Assembly: GCA_951799425.1 (NCBI GenBank)
Contig: OX637395.1
Coordinates: 41,221,173-41,285,172, forward strand
Origin: Ilex aquifolium
Taxonomy: Eukaryota > Streptophyta > Magnoliopsida > Aquifoliales > Aquifoliaceae
Direction of reading: 5' to 3'
DNA length: 64,000 nucleotides
The translations under genes and the position numbers were made by a program. A model generated the notes under the pieces. It was not told the origin of the DNA, searched no databases, and saw nothing but the letters and a program-made list of their open reading frames with translations. Each line of letters opens with the position of its first letter. The first letter of the stretch is position 1. Of the stretch, positions 47,459 to 57,589 are shown one piece after another.

Positions 47459-48855
47459 TCAAGAAGTAGGCGATGAAATCCATACAAAATGATCTGCTTG
47501 GAAGAAGTGGCAAACAGGAAGCCCCGGCTCAGTGCCGAGCATACGAAAGGACACATGATTCCGGCTCCATTGAGTGGTGTCCGTGTGGCAAACAGCAACG
47601 GCATACACCTTAGCTCCATCCTCACCTGCCAGTAAAACCTTGAATACCCTAATCTTACTTTCTGTACTATGACAGTGGAAAACTGCATAAGGGTAACTCA
47701 GTCTGTGACAAGCCACCAAATTGGTAGCTGATATTTCTTTGGGTGCTGCCACGACAGTATAGTTCTGTACAAGAGTATTGGACTTAGAAGTGAGGTGAGT
47801 AGTGGTTAGAACTTTGATTTGGCTCTTCAATCCCAAAATACTACTCACAAAATCAAGCATCGATTCTAAGGAAGTAGCACAGGTCTTGGTCTCTCCTTCG
47901 ATAGGCTTAAACTCACATTGTCGAAGCGAATCTTCCATGACTTCGGCTTGGGGAGAGCCTTGAGAGAAGGAGAAGAGTTGAAGAATGTTTGTGAGTTCTC
48001 TTGATGAGAAAGGAATGGCATCAGCTTTTTCTCTGGGCAAAAACTTTGGAGATTTAGAAAGGTCCCAGTGTGGAAAATAGATCACCATTTTTTTCCCTGC
48101 TTTTAGATCCTCCATACGAAAGAACACGAACAACGAAGGGTCCATATGATCCATGTTCGATGATGGATAGGCATGGACATGCTCTGTATGTATGCCTCGG
48201 TGAGCATCGTTATCTTGCTTATCATGTACGTTATTGTCATGCTTGATACGAACATCCATGCTATGAAGCCGCAAAACGTTAGGGTGATTATCATCAACCT
48301 GAGCATAGGTCAGAGGATTCAGCTCATTATAGTGATCATTATTATATCCCTCTGTAGTCATGCATCTTTACCTGTTTCTTTACTTGATTTGTATTTGTTG
48401 ACTCTGTCCAATGTTTTTCAGTCATATCCCTGGCTCCACTTCCATGGGCACACTGCCAAAAAAAAAAAAAAACAAATCGAATATATACTTAATCAGGGTT
48501 TCCCTCATATGCTTTCTTAGATTTTCAATCAACTTTGTAACACGAAACTCACATATTCAGAGTGTAAATCCTCCTAAATACAATGAAAACAACCTTTAAA
48601 TGGGGTCTCTTGATGCTGAAATCTATATGCTTCCCTAAGTGAAGCCTCTTTAAACTTGAAAGCTCTCAAACAACAATTATATATATCTTTTACAACAATC
48701 GGAATCAAATGTTAAATGTAATGATAATTAGCTAAGTTCAGTGTCCTGGGTTTTGATTTGGGTTGAAGTATATTGTAAAGGATTTTGAGCTGGCTTATGC
48801 TTATGCTTACCAGGACTATTGAGAGGAGGAGGACGAAAGAAGCAGCTGATTCCAT
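47459..48855 (-). CDS. BURP-domain protein (321 aa)
   Basis: A secreted cell-wall protein of the BURP family. Three exons on the minus strand: 48855-48811 (15 codons, MESAASFVLLLSIVL, signal peptide), 48452-48372 (CAHGSGARDMTEKHWTESTN...) and 48298-47459. The second intron is short (73 nt, GTAAAG...GCTCAG) and is needed to keep frame. Exon 3 starts with a His/Asp/Asn-rich stretch, then the BURP domain: DPSLFVFFRMEDLKAGKKM, IPFSS near its start, C-EFKPIEGETKTCATSLESML, and the signature Cys-His pairs with spacing CH-X10-CH-X26-CH-X24-CH, ending PVCHFF...HFVW. The usual N-terminal EYWKxVLPxTPMP block is weak (ARDMTEKHW). Head-to-head with OSP2, 1.9 kb apart. Its promoter and exon 1 resemble those of OSP2 and OSP3. 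Confidence 0.9.
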
Positions 48856-49003
48856 CTCTTCAAAACTGTATGCTGATAATTTTTTTGATCTATTTAATTG
48901 TATGTAAACTCTTAAGACTTTGTTATTTATAGATGATCAAATGCCAGATATCTTATCCCAAGATGAAACCTCAAGATTCAAGTTGGCAATTTTCAATTAG
49001 CAA
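48856..49003 (-). promoter_or_regulatory. BURP gene proximal promoter and leader (shared module)
   Basis: Minus-strand TATA box TATAAATA at 48931-48924. Upstream is CTTGAATCTTGAGGTTTCA (about 48983-48965), and downstream a leader with AGATCAAAAAAATTATCAG. All three also occur, in the same order and spacing, in front of OSP2. Confidence 0.8.
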
Positions 49004-49547
49004 TATAAACAGTCACTTGGTGATGGAGCTCATTGCTTTCGGAATCGAGCAAGTAAGATTAAACTTGCACGGTTTTCCAACATTTGATATATAGTATAAG
49101 AAGCAAGACTTCAATAATATTTATCTTGTTTTCTTGGATATGAAGCATATTATATGCCATTGACTTCAATAATATTTAGCTTCCTTTAATTGCCAAGGAA
49201 ATGCCCAGCTCCAAAGTATTTGGTAGGCGGACAATCTCGTTGTTTATTATGCAAACCAAAAGGGTTGGAGGGTGCAGCTTTGATGACCGTTAAGTCATCT
49301 ACATTTTCGATGACTTCCTCCTAGGAGCTAGGTAGTTCGGAGAACTGGTTCTTTCTTGTCCATTTCATTTCTTCTATTGCGCCTATCTATTATGAAAAGT
49401 AGGGTCCTTGAACCCCAGTTATTTCAATATCCGTGTAGTAGAATAGGGAATCTGGTTATATCCGATTAGATATGATTCGAAAGTGAGGTCAACGTATTCG
49501 ATAGCACCTAGAAATATTATCAAGAATTTGGCCAAATGTCAAGGTCA

Positions 49548-49788
49548 GTAATTCATCTTCAACCTGGTGAAAATTCAAGTTCAACATTCAAATGAATTTT
49601 TAAATCTTGTGACAATTCATCTTCAACCTCCAAATGAATTTGTCAACTCTTTCGACAATTCATCTTCAACCTCCAAACTAATTTGTCAACTCTGGTGACA
49701 ATTCATCTTCGACCTCCAAATGTCTATCATGACAAGTCAGCTTCAATGTCCAAATCAAGGATCTTATCTAGTGACAATTCTTCTTCAA
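49548..49788. repeat. About 43-bp minisatellite, five imperfect units
   Basis: Units of GACAATTCATCTTCAACCTC plus CAAATGAATTTGTCAACTCT are repeated with growing divergence. It directly adjoins the 161-bp array to its right. Confidence 0.8.
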
Positions 49789-49789
49789 T

Positions 49790-50675
49790 CATGTGAATTC
49801 ATTCCTACTTATAATAGTTGAAATCTTGCTCCTTATATTGCCAAGTGGCTATTATATTGCTATATTTAAGGATCTCTATCACCAAGTGGCTATTATATTG
49901 CTATATTTAAGGTTCCAACTTGAATCTTGAGGTTTCAACTGATGGTCAGATATGTGAATTCATTCCTACTTATAATAGTTGAAATCTTGCTCCTTATATT
50001 GCCAAGTGGCTATTATATTGCTATATTTAAGGTTCCAACTTGAATCTTGAGGTTTCAACTGATAGTCAGATATGTGAATTCATTCCTACTTATAATAGTT
50101 GAAATCTTGCTCCTTATATTGCCAAGTGGCTATTATATTGCTATATTTAAGGATCTCTATCACCAAGTGGCTATTATATTGCTATATTTAAGGTTCCAAC
50201 TTGAATCTTGAGGTTTCAACTGATAGTCAGATATGTGAATTCATTCCTACTTATAATAGTTGAAATCTTGCTCCTTATATTGCCAAGTGGCTATTATATT
50301 GCTATATTTAAGGATCTCTATCACCAAGTGGCTATTATATTGCTATATTTAAGGTTCCAACTTGAATCTTGAGGTTTCAACTGATAGTCAGATATGTGAA
50401 TTCATTCCTACTTATAATAGTTGAAATCTTGCTCCTTATATTGCCAAGTGGCTATTATATTGCTATATTTAAGGATCTCTATCACCAAGTGGCTATTATA
50501 TTGCTATATTTAAGGTTCCAACTTGAATCTTGAGGTTTCAACTGATAGTCAGATATGTGAATTCATTCCTACTTATAATAGTTGAAATCTTGCTCCTTAT
50601 ATTGCCAAGTGGCTATTATATTGCTATATTTAAGGTTCCAACTTGAATCTTGAGGTTTCAGCTGATAGTCAGATA
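49790..50675. repeat. 161/120-bp minisatellite upstream of OSP2, built from promoter sequence
   Basis: Six units begin (TATGTGAATTCATTCCTA) at about 49790, 49951, 50071, 50232, 50393 and 50554. Spacings are 161, 120, 161, 161, 161 and 121 bp. Long units contain an extra 41 bp (GGATCTCTATCACCAAGTGG ...). Units are almost identical. Each ends in CTTGAATCTTGAGGTTTCA and GTCAGATAT, the element next to the TATA box of OSP2 and of the BURP gene. Confidence 0.95.
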
Positions 50676-50769
50676 TTTGACACTTGATCTATAAATGGCA
50701 TTGAGTTTTAGATCTTTCATGCAATCAGACAGATCAAAAAATTTATCAGTTTATTATAGTGTTGAAGCC
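50676..50769 (+). promoter_or_regulatory. OSP2 TATA box and leader
   Basis: ACTTGATCTATAAATGGCA holds TATAAAT at 50690-50696. The leader has AGATCAAAAAATTTATCAG and GTTGAAGCC directly before ATG. An ATG at 50698 lies upstream, but the homologous genes and the signal peptide favour the start at 50770. Confidence 0.75.
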
Positions 50770-51939
50770 ATGGGATCAGCTTATGCCTTCTTGGCTCTCC
50801 TCTCACTTGTCGTGGTAAGTATGAGTCAAACTCAAAATCCTGTTGTTTACTTCAAGCCAACTCACAATTTGGTACAATGAACTTAGCTAATTTATGTTAT
50901 TTATGTAATATTAGCATGATGAGTCTACCCTCTTCATACTTAGACTATAAGTACTTCTGACTCTCTCTCTCCCTCTCTGTTTTTTTTTTTTGTTTGTTCT
51001 GAGCAGTTTGCAAGCATAATAGATGCAAGACCCGACCCTCGAGAATACTGGAAAGGTGTCATGAAAGATCAACCCATGCCTGAAGTAATTCAGAATCTTA
51101 TCCATAAGGGTACGGAGGCACCTCATCTATCTGATAAGAAAACCGATTGTCAAACATCAATGGAGACGGGAAACAATGATAAGCTTGTTGGGAATTTCGA
51201 GAATACAAAAGATCAACTTTCTATGAAAGAATTTCAAGCAAGACATAATTCCAAAAGCTACAGATCCTATGGCAATACTCTACCAATGGAAGACAAGTTG
51301 GTGGTGAAAGAGTTTGAACCAAGACCTAATCCCAAAGTCTACGGAGCCTATGCTGATGCCATGCCAGTAGAAGGCAAGTCTTTGGTGAAAACATTTGAAC
51401 CAAGACCTAATCCCAAAGCCTATAGATCCTATGCAGATGCCTTGCCAATGGAGGACAAGTCATCGGTGAAAGTATTTGAACCAAGACCGAATCCCAAAGC
51501 CTACGGCGGATCCTATGCCAATGCCATGCCAATGAAAGACAAGTATTTGGTAAGAGAATTTGAACCAAGACCTAATCCCAAAGGTTACAAATCTTACGCC
51601 GATGCCTTGCCAATGGAGGACAAGTCATCGGTGAAAGTATTTGAACCAAGACCAAATCCCAAAGCCTACGGCGGATCCTATGCCAATGCCATGCCAATGG
51701 AAGACAAGTATTTGGTAAGAGAATTTGAACCAAGACCTAATCCCAAAGGTTACAAATCCTACGCCGATGCCATGCCGCTGGAAGAAGAGAATTCTTTGGT
51801 GAAAGAATTTGAACCAAGACCTAATCCGAAAGGCTACGGATCCTACATCATGCTGATGGAAGACAAGTTTTTGGTGAAAGAATTTGAACCAAGACCTAAT
51901 TCCAAAGGTTACAAATCCTATGCCGATGCCATGACCTAA
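50770..51939 (+). CDS. Organ-specific protein OSP2 with nine tandem repeats, 325 aa
   Basis: Exons 50770-50814 (15 codons, MGSAYAFLALLSLVV) and 51007-51939; phase 0, GT-AG. Exon 2 starts FASIIDARPDPREYWKGVMK then DQPMPEVIQNLIHKG, the defining organ-specific S2/P4 block. From about residue 90 there are nine repeats of 25-28 residues with consensus FEPRPNPKAYGSYADAMPME then DKSLVKE. Repeats 3-4 and 5-6 are nearly identical pairs, so the last expansion was a two-unit step of about 165 bp. The last repeat is cut short by TAA. Predicted secreted, basic-acidic and low complexity. Function in this family is unknown. Confidence 0.92.
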
Positions 51940-52250
51940 TCCCACCTTGATGGTAACCTAAAATAAGAGAAGCCATTGGTTGGAGATTTCGATCCAAGCC
52001 CAAGGTTTCTATTCTTAAGACTTATGCTTAAAACTTAGTATAATGGTGTCTACAATTTCAAAGCCATGTGAGAAGTAGATGGTCCATGTTTGTGTAATAT
52101 CTGGTGTAAAGTGTGTGATTATGTGTACTTAATAAAAAAGTGTGCGACAGTGGTGATGAAATTGAAGTTGCAAGGTTTTTTTTGTCTCTATAGTAAATTT
52201 ATGTTTTTACCTCTTTATCAAAGACACTGTTTAAAATAGAATACAAGAAT

Positions 52251-52252
<2 letters not shown>
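51940..52252 (+). other. OSP2 3' UTR region
   Basis: It shares AGAAGTAGATGGTCCATGTT and TGTGTAA with the DNA after OSP3. A possible poly(A) signal AATAAA lies at about 52130. Confidence 0.6.
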
Positions 52253-52288
<36 letters not shown>

Positions 52289-52295
52289 AAAAAAA
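52253..52295. repeat. C34 run followed by A9
   Basis: Thirty-four uninterrupted C (52253-52286), then nine A. On the other strand this is a G34 run able to form G-quadruplexes. Confidence 0.95.
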
Positions 52296-54244
52296 CCCTC
52301 AGATTGCAAAAAGGAGTTAAGATCTGTTTGGAAACAACGAGGTTGCATGCCCATTAGGCTGGGATCTGATATTTCTCTTATTTCTTCAGCAAAAAAAGAT
52401 AAAAAATTGTTTTTGTCTAATCAATTCGATCAACCAATCCTTCTTAAAATTGGTAATAACACTTGTATACATTGTGAGCGTACTAAGAAGAGTTTAAAAA
52501 AAATCTAACTGATATCGAATGATAATATACTTGTTGAATGTTAAGTACAAACGATAGAGGTAGATAGAAATTAACACGACTCCCCTTGAGATTTATTAAA
52601 AATACTTTATGTCTCGTTAGGTTTCAGAATTATAAAAAATTCCTTAAAGTTTAAAGTCAAGTAACAGTCAATTCCAACACACCAAATTACCTATATGCAT
52701 CACATACGCCACCAGAACAACCACACCAGCACACCCACCTCCACACAACAATAGCACCACCTAATTATGGGCGGAGTTAGGCTAGGCTACGTGTCTACTC
52801 TGAATATTTTTTGGCCAAAAGTTACAGGATTTTGTCTCTTCTCGATGCATTTTTCATTGGCATTCTTGCCTGCATACTTCCGAACATAACGAAGTAGCTG
52901 AGTGAAAATATTGCTAAGTGGTAACTATTAGTTGAACGGCTAGCTAATATATCCTCCATTATAAATAAGGCTCTCTGGATACATAGAGAACACACTTGAA
53001 AATACCCAATTTGAGAGAAAGCCCATTGAGTGAAAATCTCAACTCTACTACTTTTATATCAAAGAGAATTTCTAATTCTCAAAAACTAGCTCGCAATTCA
53101 GCAAATTTATCAAGTTGTATTTTGTAAATTTCCTACAAAGATGAATCGTCAGCAGATTCGATTATTGATTTCGTGGTAGGCCACACACTCTTATCTTGTT
53201 CCACATAACATGAAGTATGGGAGTGGTTTTCTGATATTGATGACATCATGGGCTATGTCAGGGGCTCCATGTTGCAAGCTGGCTAAGAAAGATGGTTGCA
53301 CATTTATATTCCTAGCCAAAATCATGCAATAACAAACTTTGAATGTCAGCTGAGACGATCTCTCTCAATCAAGAGGGGACCCTCTCAATTATTCAGTATT
53401 ACTTAATCGATTCCGAAAATGGGAAGAACTTAGAATGCATTTTGAAAAAAATGGAACAACTTAGAAAATATAGGGTACCCTCTTATGTTATTTCAATGAG
53501 GGCTCTAATTTACAGCCTTTCATAGGATGTCACTCTGCATAAGCAATTGACAGTATCCCCAACATGGCAATACAGCATTGGAAATCGGGTTCGCTCTATT
53601 CCAACTGATCGATTTTTCAGCCTACTGGCGCTCCATGCCTTTGATTTGACATAAGTTTTTTTATCTGTTTGGTGGAAATTTTGTCAAGAACAAAGTAATC
53701 ATAGGCCTGCTCTTTCGGCCATTTCCAAAGCAAAAAATGCTCACTGTAATTTGTTACGTTTGAATGAGACTCCCGGAATGTAATTTCTGTCAGATTATAT
53801 ATAAAACCTGGGCTAACTGATATACTGAAGGAATTCATATTAGAATCATGACTTTTTTTTTACTACTGCTCTTGTTTAGTTCTTCTTCTACACCTTGGTC
53901 AGGTTATAATGGTCTAGACTTTATCCCATTGTGAGCACTCTGATCCTTTCTCCTCTCTTCTTCCTTTTTTAAGAATAATATAGCAGAAGGGTTGAAGAAA
54001 AGGGAGTACACACACACACACACACATATATATGTATATATAAATATTTGTTGTAAGATACATCAGTATGGTATTTATGGCGCCATCCTGCTACAGCTGA
54101 AAAACTGAAATCAAAGATATGAGGTAGGATAGTGGGAGAGTTTTCTAATTGCATTATGGGGGTGGTCGGGGCTCCATGTTCAAGCTAAGCAATTTGTAGT
54201 ATATCCCCATGCAATAATAATCTGTGACTGTCTGATATCTTTAA
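52296..54244. other. Intergenic DNA between OSP2 and OSP3; an orphan TATA/leader and simple repeats
   Basis: CCATTATAAATAAGGCTCTC at 52957-52976 is a strong TATA box followed by a pyrimidine-rich leader to about 53140, but no long frame follows. GGGGCTCCATGTT with CATGCAATAA occurs near 53262-53331 and again near 54166-54220, a diverged duplication. (CA)n/(TA)n at 54009-54048. No gene is supported. Confidence 0.5.
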
Positions 54245-54427
54245 GAGTAATGCTACGCTGACCAAATTTTAGGACTAAATTAAGAGCCCAAATGACATAA
54301 CAATATATTACTTGGAATTTTTATTGGGGCCCAAATGACATGACACCAAATAAAGAAGCCCAAGTCAGCTGTCATGTCATTTGGGCTCTTAATTTGATCC
54401 CAAAATTTGGTCAGCATAGCATTGTTG
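54245..54427. mobile_element. Mutator-type MITE, 183 bp
   Basis: Ends GAGTAATGCTACGCTGACC and (inward) CAACAATGCTATGCTGACC. Perfect 9-bp duplication TATCTTTAA at 54236-54244 and 54428-54436. Long arms with GCCCAAATGACAT. Confidence 0.92.
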
Positions 54428-54597
54428 TATCTTTAAATCAAGGAGTCACCCACCCCATTGCTCACATTAATTACACAGATTCAAAAAAAAAAAGAAACAA
54501 AGGCAGCTCTATCATGCATAGACTATTACATTCCTATACTTAGTCGCCAACGTGAGCCTTGAAGTTTCAACATATCCTAATCAAAGTATATTTTATG

Positions 54598-54756
54598 CAG
54601 TAATGCTATGTTGATCAAATTAAGAGCCTAAATGACATGACATATTATTTAGAGTCTTTATTGGAGCCCAAATGACATGACACAAAATAAAGAAACCCAA
54701 GTCAGTTGTCATGTTATTTGGACTCTTAATTTGGTCATAAAATTTGGTCAGTACTG
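54598..54756. mobile_element. Mutator-type MITE, 159 bp, inserted in the OSP3 promoter
   Basis: Ends CAGTAATGCTATGTTGATC and (inward) CAGTACTGACCAAATTTTA. Perfect 9-bp duplication TATTTTATG at 54589-54597 and 54757-54765. Same family as 54245-54427. The insertion separates the upstream CTTGAAGTTTCA motif from the TATA box of OSP3. Confidence 0.92.
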
Positions 54757-54857
54757 TATTTTATGTGGTACTTGATCTATAAATAGCAAAGTGTGTTAGA
54801 CCTTTCAAAGCAGTGAAATCCACAGAAAAAACTATCAGTTTATAGGGGTTGGAAGAC
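54757..54857 (+). promoter_or_regulatory. OSP3 TATA box and leader
   Basis: TACTTGATCTATAAATAGCA holds TATAAATA at 54778-54785. The leader has AAAACTATCAGTTTATAGG before ATG at 54858, like OSP2. Confidence 0.75.
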
Positions 54858-55621
54858 ATGGGATCAGCTTCTGCTTTCTTCGCTCTCTTCTCACTTGTTC
54901 TGGTAAGTATAAGCCAACTCAAAATTCCATATAGTATGCTTGTTTAGAAACAATCGAACTAGATGAAACAATTCGGTGATCGAATCAAAATTTTAATCCT
55001 TCAAAGTGTTTCTAAATATTTCAGAATGTTTTCACCAGGAATGTTTTCGAAGTGTTTAAATGGTTGTACATTCAAACTTTCTATTTTTCCTTGATTACTT
55101 ACTTGGACATGCAGTTGGCGAAGACTCTAGATGCAAGACCAGACCATGGGAAATACTGGAAAGGTGTCGCAAAATATCAGCCCATGCCCGAAACAATTCA
55201 AAACCTATTTCAAAAGGGTTCGGAAATGCATCTGTCCAACAAGAAGACCGATTGTGACACATCAACAGAAAAAGGGTTTGAACCAAAGCCGAATGTTTTC
55301 CTCTACGCCTACTCTGATGAAGCCAAGCCAACAGAGGACAGACCTCTAGTGACAGATGCTAAGCAAGGAGGAGAGAAGTCCTCTGCGAAAGAATTTGAAC
55401 CAAAACCGAATTTGCTCTTCTACTACTCTGATGAAGCCAAGCCAACAGAGGACAAACCTCTAGTGACAGATGCTAAGCAAGGAGGAGAGAAGTCCTCTGC
55501 GAAAGAATTTGAACCAAAGCCGAATTTTCCCTTCTTCGCCTACTCTGATGAAGCCAAGCCAACTGAGGACAAACCTCTAGTGACAGATGCTAATCAAGGA
55601 GGAGAGAAGTCCTCTGCGTAA
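54858..55621 (+). CDS. Organ-specific protein OSP3 with three tandem repeats, 183 aa
   Basis: Exons 54858-54902 (15 codons, MGSASAFFALFSLVL) and 55115-55621; phase 0. Exon 2 begins LAKTLDARPDHGKYWKGVAK then YQPMPETIQNLFQKGSE, the family block. Then come three repeats of 37-39 residues, FEPKPN(x4-5)YSDEAKP, TEDKPLVTDAKQGGEKSSAK E. The repeat is longer than, and different from, that of OSP2. Only FEPxPN is shared, so the repeat parts expanded independently after duplication. Secreted by prediction. Confidence 0.92.
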
Positions 55622-56606
55622 TATTCTCGTACAAGAGCCTTAGATGATGATGCTTGTCCAAAATAAGATAAGCCAGTGGTTAGAGATTTCAATCTAAGAC
55701 CAGAGGTTTCTATTAATAAGGATTAGGGTTAAATTTAAGTAGAATGCATCTATGTCTGCAATTTCGATTGTATGCAAGAAGAAGTAGATGGTCCATGTTT
55801 GTGTAACATCCCGTGTGAAGTGTGTGATTAAGTGTGCTTAACAAGATGTGAGTGATGAAATAAAGAACTTGTTTCTTTGCTCTCTATATCATGAAAAGTC
55901 GCTAAATACATGAATTTGTAAACAATACTCAAATTTGCAAGAAGGTATAAAGATCTTTATGGAAATAAAACATGCTGAGAATAAAGAATGAAACGATATT
56001 TATTACGCTAATACAACCAGAAAAAAGTAGATAAAAAATTAACATCTGACGCGAGATTGTAAAAGAAAGTAAAAAAAACTTGCCATACTATCTTCGAAAA
56101 TAGTTTACATGAGAAAAACTATTTGATCAGTTGTTTTTTAAACACTGAGAATAAAAATTGGATAGATTTAAAGAACAAGTTAAAATTATTTTGTGTATTT
56201 TTAAAAAGAATATTTCTAGAATTTAAAAAACACTGCCACCATCACCATTACCATACTTTCACCACCACCACCAGACGAAAAGTTGGATTGCCTCTTTTAT
56301 AGCATATGATGTATCAAATAATTTTTTTACCTAGTCTAGTTGGTATGCAACTAAATGAAAGAATGGACAGTCCATATCCAATGTAAAATTTCAACAGTAA
56401 AGAGACAAAAACTTAAATTACCTCTTTTATAGTATAGGAAATTTTCTGTTTTCAGATGTGTTTCATTAGTATAACCCATTAACCTGGGGATTATTTATAA
56501 GCGAATATAATTCACCATCACCATACAATAATTATATTTGTACCTAACTAGGAGACATAATTTAATCACTTAATGCATTGTGATCAATGAGTTGATAGTG
56601 GGTCTA
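55622..56606. other. OSP3 3' flank and intergenic DNA
   Basis: The 3' flank matches that of OSP2 (AGAAGTAGATGGTCCATGTT, GTGTGATTA). After about 55870 it is AT-rich, with a short CACCACCA stretch near 56263. AACTTAAATTACCTCTTTTA and related TGCCTCTTTTATAGCAT occur in 56285-56440. Confidence 0.5.
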
Positions 56607-57154
56607 TAGAGGTGTTCACCCTACTCTACGGGTAAAAAATATGGTCTTCCGTCTTTCTACCCGATACTTTGCGGAATTTTTTTTTCTTGGCCTACCCTAC
56701 CCAATCAAGTGGGGTATTCCTACCCGACTTTCGGCCAAATTAATCGGGTATGAAGTCGGGTAGGAAATCGGGTGAACACTTTTGTAATTATTAATTTTTG
56801 GATCATTTTAACAATTCAATTAAATAACATGCACAAATTTAATAACACGATAAACCAACAACACTAAAACCTAAAACAATTACAACAACAATTACATTAA
56901 AACACAAGAAAACATAAACATCAATCCATCATAATTGTTGCACAAATACAATAACAATTATTTTAAGTTTAAACCATATGGTTAGGGAATTAAGGTTTTT
57001 AGTTTATATATATATAAATTAATGCGGGTAAGATAGGATAAGAATACGGAAATTAATGGCTATTCCGCATTCCTACCCGATTTTTTCGGCTAACCGTTCA
57101 ATAGGGTCAGGTAGAGTAGAAAATTGCGATTAATTGGAAATTTGAACACCCCTA
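56607..57154. mobile_element. hAT-type non-autonomous element, 548 bp
   Basis: Ends TAGAGGTGTTCACCCTACTC and (inward) TAGGGGTGTTCAAATTTCC. Flanks TGGGTCTA (56599-56606) and GTGGTCTA (57155-57162) form an imperfect 8-bp duplication. Same family as 15904-16623. Inside, TACCCGA and TCGGGTA words are common. Confidence 0.78.
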
Positions 57155-57589
57155 GTGGTCTATATCCGATTCTAAGATCCACTGCTAATTCAAAAGTTAT
57201 TGTATATATATATACTGTTTCTAAAAGTGATTTAAGGAGAAAAGCTTTTAATTTTCTTATTTGCCTTTTAGTAATTCTATAATGTCAAATATGTCATATC
57301 AATTCTTCCATTTCTAAGAGTAAAGACTCTTCACCTTCAATTTTGTTGACTCACTATTATCTATTTTTAGAATTTTTAAATAATTAAATTCTTACATTAC
57401 TCTTTTAAAAATTCTAAAGGCCACTATGTATCATTTAATAACTCCATTAACTACTATCTACAACATGGTACCAATTCCGTAATCCATTGGCAAATCAATG
57501 ACTAAAATAAAATAAATATAAATTAGTAATCAGTCTAGAAAAGAAAATGTAAATTATTGTTAGGGACTTCGGCCTTACATCAATCAAAA

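Noticed and set aside
49790-50675. CRISPR-like regular repeats
   Set aside because: Units are head-to-tail without unique spacers, in a plant nuclear genome. It is a minisatellite.
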